29,067 bases of DNA from assembly GCA_002353825.1 (NCBI GenBank), contig DEKJ01000034.1:1-29067 (forward strand). Reading direction: 5' to 3'. The notes beneath the pieces are model-generated. The model saw only the letters and a list, made by a program, of their open reading frames with translations, had not been told where the DNA came from and searched no databases. Below are positions 24,173 through 29,067 of this stretch, piece by piece. Numbering within the stretch: the first letter of the stretch is position 1; each line of letters opens with the position of its first letter. A program made the position numbers and the translations under genes. The stretch is from Prevotella sp. UBA2725 (GTDB lineage: Bacteria > Bacteroidota > Bacteroidia > Bacteroidales > Bacteroidaceae).

Positions 24173-24231
24173 CATCAAAACAACTTTTACGACGAAAGCG
24201 ATGCAACATTTATCTATATTCCCTATCTTTG
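24169..24231 (+). promoter_or_regulatory. HTCS2 promoter with an inverted repeat
   Basis: The -7 box is TATCTTTG (24224-24231), about 33 bases before the ATG. The six-gene operator is not at its 30-base position, which reads TACGAC. Instead GTTGCATC (24169-24176) and GATGCAAC (24200-24207) form a perfect 8-bp inverted repeat separated by 23 bases. The left arm overlaps the distal element of the GH115 operator, so one bound protein could affect both genes. Confidence 0.5.
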
Positions 24232-24263
24232 CAAGCAGATACAGGAACATAAACTAAAGAAGT

Positions 24264-27200
24264 ATGAAACGTCTATTGATAGTTTTCTTTGCGATTTGTC
24301 TCACTTTGACGACAGAGGGAGCGGCTTCTTCCAGCTTCCATCTTTATACTTATCGTGATCTAGGGAGTAGTTCGGTGACAGCTATTTGTCAGGACCGCTA
24401 CGGACTGATGTGGATCGGTACCGACTATGGTTTGTGCCGTTTCGATGGCTATCAATTTACGCAATACCTCCATCATCACAATGACCGCTACAGTCTTCCG
24501 CAGAACATCATCTGCAGTCTGCTCTCCGACCGCAGGGGACGTTTATGGATCGGTACGAACAAGAGCCTGTCGTTCTACGACTTCAACACCAACCGCTTCA
24601 ATGTCATCCCCTTCCCCAAAGGTATCGAGCCCCGTGTCGCGAGTATTATGGAGAGCAGACGAGGAGATATTTACGTGGCAACGTCAGGCTACGGTCTATA
24701 CGTGATCTATAAGGGCAGCAACAGACTCTGTCGTGTCCCCGGACTTGACAAACGGCTGCATGACCAGTTTCTCGGGCGCCTGTGCGAAGATGCCCAAGGC
24801 AACATCTGGTGCACCGGTCAGAACGATGTGACCTATCGCATCAGTATGAGAAACAAAAGCGTGACCCAAGTGAGCAGATGGGCGAATGCTCCGGGGTCGC
24901 TGAGGATGTATGTCGTTGACGGTGCCGGCCGTCTCCTCCTGATGACGGGGCATGGCCTCTCGGCATTCAATCCTCGTACCCACCACTTTGCTGATGCCGG
25001 CTATGTGTTACCGCCGAAGATGGTCCATGCCGGACTGTCGTGTGTCGAGAAGAGGGCAGACGGCAGTCTGCTGATAGGTACAGAGCAGGGCGTCTATCGG
25101 ATAGCCAAAGGACGCAGGACAGCGGAGGAGATCAGATGTGCACAAGGCTCTTTCGACCTCGCCAAGATGTCGGTTCATAGCATCTTCACCGACCGCAACG
25201 GTAACCTATGGGCAGCCTGCTTCCGCAATGGACTCTTCCTGCTCACGAACCGTCGGCTGCCGTTCCATTCGTGGTCACTGGCATTTCAGACACCGGAGTG
25301 CCATGGCGACATCTCTTCTATCGCACCCGCCCGTGATGGCGGACTATGGGCGGCGACGTGGGGCGATGGCCTTTATCACTTCAATAACGAGGGGATCGTG
25401 ACCCAGCATCTCACTTCTTCAACAACCGTTCAAAAAGTGATCCCGCGTTCCGGTGGCGGCTACTGGATGTGCGACGAGGCGGGGATCTACGAGATGGATG
25501 CTCAGGGCTCAACCCGGCTTGTCCTCCCCTACCAAGGATTCAAGACAGCGATCTGCGAAGACAGAGGTAGAGCGCTCTTCTTTGCGGCATCAGGGGCGGG
25601 GATCATCCGATACGACCTGCGGTCGAAGCAAATCCAGCAATATTCGTCTCACAGCAAAAGCAGGAACGGCCATCTCAGCAACGACTGGGTGTCGGCATTG
25701 ACTATCGACTCCAGCCGCCATCTGTGGATCAGTACAACGGGTGGCCTGTGCTGTATGGATCTACGGACCGGCAGCTTCCATCCTTTCGGCTGGGATGTGC
25801 TGCTGTCAAAGACAGGTATCAACAAGAGCAGTATCCTCCCCAACCAGGATGTTGCCATTGCGACGGAGTCGGGACTCTATCTGTATCAGCGCAGAACGAG
25901 GAAGTTGTCACTCTTCCCCAACAGCCGTGCGTTGGAAGACCAGCAGATCTACAATCTCCAGACGGATGCGCATGGAGACATCTGGATCAGCACTCCTACC
26001 GCCATCTGGTACTATGACCACAGGCAACAGACCTTCGTCTCTTATGGATCGGGCTACGGACAGAGTGCAAGCGACTATATATGTAATGTGTCCTACCTCG
26101 CTCCCGACGGGACCATTGCGTTCGCAACGAACCAAGGTGCGACATTATTCAATCCGAACACGGTCAAGAGAACGAGTGCGAAGAGAGAGACCTTGATGCT
26201 CACCACCATAGACATCGATGGAAAATGGTATTCCACGCAAGCGCCACAGATAGATATCGCTCCCAGTGAGAACACGCTGACGCTCTCCTTCTCCCTGCTC
26301 GACTATCAGAACACGGGAGACGTTTCCTTTGAGTACCGGCTCAATAAAGGCCCTTGGATCAGCAATGAGCTGGGCAACAACAAGATAGTCTTCAACCGTA
26401 TGCGCTCTGGAACCTACCAATTAGAGGTAAGAGCTGTCTACGGCGGGCGTGTTGTGTCGGATATTAAATCACTGGAGATCATCATCCATGCACCCTGGTA
26501 TGCCACGAATATAGCTTTCCTAATCTATTTTCTGCTTCTCTGCTGTCTTGCCTACGTTGGGATACGCCTCTATCTGCAATACAAGCACCGGCAGCTCGAT
26601 GAGGAGAAGATGCAGTTCCTCATCAATGCCATGCACGATGTGAGATCTCCGCTGACACTCATCACGAACCCCCTACAGAAACTACTCAACGATGAGAACG
26701 ATGAAAAGAAACGCGGCTTGCTGAAGGTCATTGAGCGAAGCAGCCTTCGTATCAGTCAGCTGGTCAATCAGATTCTCGACAAACGCAAACTCGACAAGGA
26801 GCAGATGCAGCTCCATTGTCAATATACGAACCTCGCACATCTTATCCAGGGCGACTGCAAGCTTTATGAATATGAGGCACAACAGCGAAACATCGCCTTC
26901 CGTTTCGAGCACGATGACGTCGTGATGGCGTGGGTTGACCGGCTCGCCTTTGACAAGGTGATCAGCAACCTCCTGAGCAATGCGTTCAAATACACGCCAG
27001 ACGGCGGAGGGGTGACGATCCAACTGTCTCTGGATGAAAAGCAAGCCCTCATTCGTGTCCTCGATACCGGGGTGGGACTGGGCGACAGCAAGAAAGCCAG
27101 TCATCTCTTTGAGCGGTTCAAGCAAGGGGCTAATGCGACCAATCTGAGTGTCCAGGGCACCGGCATCGGCCTCGACCTGTGCCGCTCCGTCGTCAGCATG

Positions 27201-28130
27201 CACCATGGGGTGATCACGGCAGCCAACCGTTCGGATGGAAAGCACGGCGCATGCTTCACCGTAACAATCCCATTGGGTAAGGACCATCTGAAACCCGAAG
27301 AGATTATCGAGAAGAAAGAGAAGAACGAGGCTGATAAGATTCTTCCAGCAGCAAGCAGGTCGAGCAGCAGTATCCATGTCATGTTTGTTGACGATGACCA
27401 AGAACTGTCCAACTATGTCAGTTATGAGCTAAGCAACTCTTTCAAGATGACATGTTTCAGCAATGGACAGGAAGCACTGAAAGCACTGCTCAGCGACAGT
27501 GAGAAGTATGATATCGTGGTAAGCGACATCGTCATGCCTGAGATGGATGGCATCGCCCTGTTGAAACATATCAAGGAGAACCCTGCGCTCAGTGGTATTC
27601 CTGTCGTCCTCCTCTCTTCGAAGGCCTCCGTCAATGACCGCCTGAGAGGATTGAAGAGCGGAGCCGAGGCGTTCCTCCCCAAGCCGTTTGAGATTGACGA
27701 GCTCCGGCTCACCGTTAAGAACCTCGTCACAGGGATGCGGAAGCTTAAAGGCTCGTTGACGGTCAAGCCCCTTCAAGAGGATGCCATCAGTAAGGAGAAG
27801 GTTGTTGGTAACGACGACAAGCTCATGGAGCGCATCGTCAACGCTGTACACGAGCATATCTCTGATCCCGACTATAACGTAGAACAACTGGCAGCAGATG
27901 TTGGTCTGAGCCGCTCACAGCTCCATCGTCGCATGAAAGAGATGACGGGCGTCTCCACCGGTAAGTTTGTCCGGGATATGCGCATGAAGGAAGCAGCACA
28001 TCTCATTAAGCTCGGTACACTGAATGTGTCTCAGGTAGCATACCGCGTCGGCTTTGTGGACCAGGCACATTTCTCCACCGTCTTCAAGAAATATTACGGT
28101 ATGTCGCCATCCGATTACGGGAAAGAATGA
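24264..28130 (+). CDS. HTCS regulator 2, intact hybrid two-component system protein
   Basis: Complete one-protein signalling system of 1288 residues. In order: signal peptide (about 1-22), about a dozen propeller repeats forming the periplasmic glycan sensor (such as DRYGLMWIGTDYGLCRFDGY), a Y_Y_Y domain (about 665-735), a membrane helix (about 747-768), a histidine kinase with H791 in MHDVRSPLTL, an ATPase domain (NLLSNAFKYTP near 901, GTGIGLDL), a receiver with D1088 in SDIVMPEMDG, and a full AraC-type domain (about 1189-1288) ending VAYRVGFVDQAHFSTVFKKYYGMSPSDY. It is divergent from GH115. Because HTCS1 lacks its second helix-turn-helix, this protein is the only regulator here able to bind DNA normally, and I infer it controls the six operator-bearing promoters. 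Its ligand is probably a decorated xylo-oligosaccharide. Confidence 0.95.
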   Translation: MKRLLIVFFAICLTLTTEGAASSSFHLYTYRDLGSSSVTAICQDRYGLMWIGTDYGLCRFDGYQFTQYLHHHNDRYSLPQNIICSLLSDRRGRLWIGTNKSLSFYDFNTNRFNVIPFPKGIEPRVASIMESRRGDIYVATSGYGLYVIYKGSNRLCRVPGLDKRLHDQFLGRLCEDAQGNIWCTGQNDVTYRISMRNKSVTQVSRWANAPGSLRMYVVDGAGRLLLMTGHGLSAFNPRTHHFADAGYVLPPKMVHAGLSCVEKRADGSLLIGTEQGVYRIAKGRRTAEEIRCAQGSFDLAKMSVHSIFTDRNGNLWAACFRNGLFLLTNRRLPFHSWSLAFQTPECHGDISSIAPARDGGLWAATWGDGLYHFNNEGIVTQHLTSSTTVQKVIPRSGGGYWMCDEAGIYEMDAQGSTRLVLPYQGFKTAICEDRGRALFFAASGAGIIRYDLRSKQIQQYSSHSKSRNGHLSNDWVSALTIDSSRHLWISTTGGLCCMDLRTGSFHPFGWDVLLSKTGINKSSILPNQDVAIATESGLYLYQRRTRKLSLFPNSRALEDQQIYNLQTDAHGDIWISTPTAIWYYDHRQQTFVSYGSGYGQSASDYICNVSYLAPDGTIAFATNQGATLFNPNTVKRTSAKRETLMLTTIDIDGKWYSTQAPQIDIAPSENTLTLSFSLLDYQNTGDVSFEYRLNKGPWISNELGNNKIVFNRMRSGTYQLEVRAVYGGRVVSDIKSLEIIIHAPWYATNIAFLIYFLLLCCLAYVGIRLYLQYKHRQLDEEKMQFLINAMHDVRSPLTLITNPLQKLLNDENDEKKRGLLKVIERSSLRISQLVNQILDKRKLDKEQMQLHCQYTNLAHLIQGDCKLYEYEAQQRNIAFRFEHDDVVMAWVDRLAFDKVISNLLSNAFKYTPDGGGVTIQLSLDEKQALIRVLDTGVGLGDSKKASHLFERFKQGANATNLSVQGTGIGLDLCRSVVSMHHGVITAANRSDGKHGACFTVTIPLGKDHLKPEEIIEKKEKNEADKILPAASRSSSSIHVMFVDDDQELSNYVSYELSNSFKMTCFSNGQEALKALLSDSEKYDIVVSDIVMPEMDGIALLKHIKENPALSGIPVVLLSSKASVNDRLRGLKSGAEAFLPKPFEIDELRLTVKNLVTGMRKLKGSLTVKPLQEDAISKEKVVGNDDKLMERIVNAVHEHISDPDYNVEQLAADVGLSRSQLHRRMKEMTGVSTGKFVRDMRMKEAAHLIKLGTLNVSQVAYRVGFVDQAHFSTVFKKYYGMSPSDYGKE

Positions 28131-28165
28131 CACGCAACACGATACGTTCCATACGTATTTTATAG

Positions 28166-29005
28166 ATCATTATTGGAAGCGGTGACTTCTATGTCGACTT
28201 ACCGAGTGAAGGCATCGACCTGTCTTCCTGCACCAGTCTAACTGTGAGCGAAGAGGGTGACGATATCGTCCAGTTCCTGGAGGTTGACGACGCTAACAAC
28301 GGCAAGGTAGGAGGGTTCTACAGCAGTAGGTTCCAGCTTGACCTGACCAAGTACGCCGACAAAACCAGTGCCGTGAATAAGATTCTTTGGCATTGCAACG
28401 CTGCGGGTACTATCACCGTGAAAAGCATCACTCTCACCCGTCCCGTCGTCTTCAACTACAAGGACGATGAAGTTCCATTGACCACCGCCATGTTCCATGC
28501 CTGGAGCGCGCCCGTGGCAGGAGAAGATCAGGGAGCTGCTCCTTGGTCTGTCCTCGCCTTGAACGAGGAGATCTCCAACGGAGCCCTCGTCTATGGAAAC
28601 GCCAATGTCAACTATCTTCAGTATGCAGTGCTTGACGGGTACAAGGAGATCAGAATATATGGAGCCGCTGGCATCAAATACCGTCTTCTGTTCAATCGTG
28701 AGACAGATGGTGGCAAGACAACAGAGAAAGATATCACGTCGGATGAGAATGGATTGGCAACTTGTTACATCTCTGATCTGCCTTACGTCCATCTGAATGC
28801 CATCAAGCTAGCGTGGGGAACAGCAGCAACGATTGTCAAGGGCCTGTGCGTTTCCAAGCAAGCAAGCAGCAGTGCCACTAACATCAAGTCTGCCATTTCT
28901 CAATCCGTAAAGTCTATGCAGGCCTACGACCTCTCGGGAAGACAAGTAAACAGCAATGCCAAGGGCCTGCTCATAGTTAACGGGAAGAAAATGATACGGA
29001 GATAG
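28166..29005 (+). pseudogene. C-terminal fragment of a secreted protein with a sorting-type tail
   Basis: The frame is open from just after a TAG at 28163-28165 to a TAG at 29003-29005, about 279 codons. Protein-like sequence runs from the very start (GSGDFYVDLPSEGIDLSS), ahead of the first usable start codon (GTG at 28244), and there is no signal peptide, promoter or ribosome site. So the 5' part of the gene appears lost. The remainder looks like two beta-sandwich, galactose-binding-like domains (FQLDLTKYADKTSAVNKILWH; VNYLQYAVLDGYKEIRIYG) and ends YDLSGRQVNSNAKGLLIVNG plus basic residues, resembling type IX secretion sorting tails of Prevotella surface proteins. It starts only 35 bases after the HTCS2 stop. 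No enzyme family can be named. Confidence 0.6.
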
Positions 29006-29067
29006 AACATGGTAACTCCTTATTGTAAACTGTGAACTGTGAACATCCTTAATTCCGCAACACTATA

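Noticed and set aside
28244..29005. Treating the right-edge frame as a complete gene from the GTG at 28244
   Set aside because: Protein-like sequence continues upstream of the GTG to the preceding stop, and there is no signal peptide, promoter or ribosome site.
1..29067. tRNA, rRNA, CRISPR array, transposase or integrase
   Set aside because: I looked for cloverleaf-like segments, regular repeat-spacer units and mobile-element proteins and saw none; the border breaks have no terminal repeats that I could find.

Overview
The window looks like a chromosomal polysaccharide utilization locus (PUL) from a Bacteroidota bacterium, most likely Prevotella or a close relative (Segatella, Xylanibacter). 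The grounds are an adjacent SusC/SusD pair, two hybrid two-component system (HTCS) regulators, TAnnTTTG-type -7 promoter boxes, little use of Shine-Dalgarno sites, and secreted carbohydrate enzymes throughout. The genus is an inference from gene style, not from a marker gene.

Layout. Positions 1-927 are mostly non-coding, C-rich and G-poor, with short repeats, a terminator and a possible small RNA. An HTCS (928-4713, minus) has lost the end of its AraC DNA-binding domain. Divergent from it runs an operon of SusC (4917-8042), SusD (8063-9868) and a GH43 enzyme (9900-11243), closed by a strong terminator. Then come a GH9-type enzyme (minus), a type-B carboxylesterase (plus), GH95 and GH51 (minus, probably one transcript reading GH51 then GH95), a CBM48-CE1 esterase (plus), a GH115 alpha-glucuronidase (minus) and a second, intact HTCS (24264-28130, plus). 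The window ends with the C-terminal part of a secreted protein (28166-29005) that has no start.

How it fits together. GH115 (4-O-methyl-glucuronic acid), GH51 and GH43 (arabinose or xylose), CE1 (ferulate or acetate) and GH95 (terminal alpha-L-galactose or L-fucose) form a side-chain stripping set suited to a heavily decorated glucuronoarabinoxylan of the cereal-bran type. SusC/SusD would import the oligosaccharides. No recognisable endo-xylanase (GH10, GH11, GH98, GH5, GH30) lies in the window, so the backbone enzyme is either elsewhere or is the unusual GH9 protein.

Main new observation. All six promoters that drive the structural genes share one 65-bp design. A hexamer G(A/T/C)TAC(A/T) ends exactly 30 bases before the TAnnTTTG box, and in four of the six a related hexamer lies 21 bases further upstream. 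The two HTCS promoters lack it. The spacing matches an AraC-family direct-repeat operator. HTCS2 is the only regulator here with a complete DNA-binding domain, so it is the best candidate to bind these sites. Both outer edges of the cluster carry broken genes, which suggests rearrangement at its borders.
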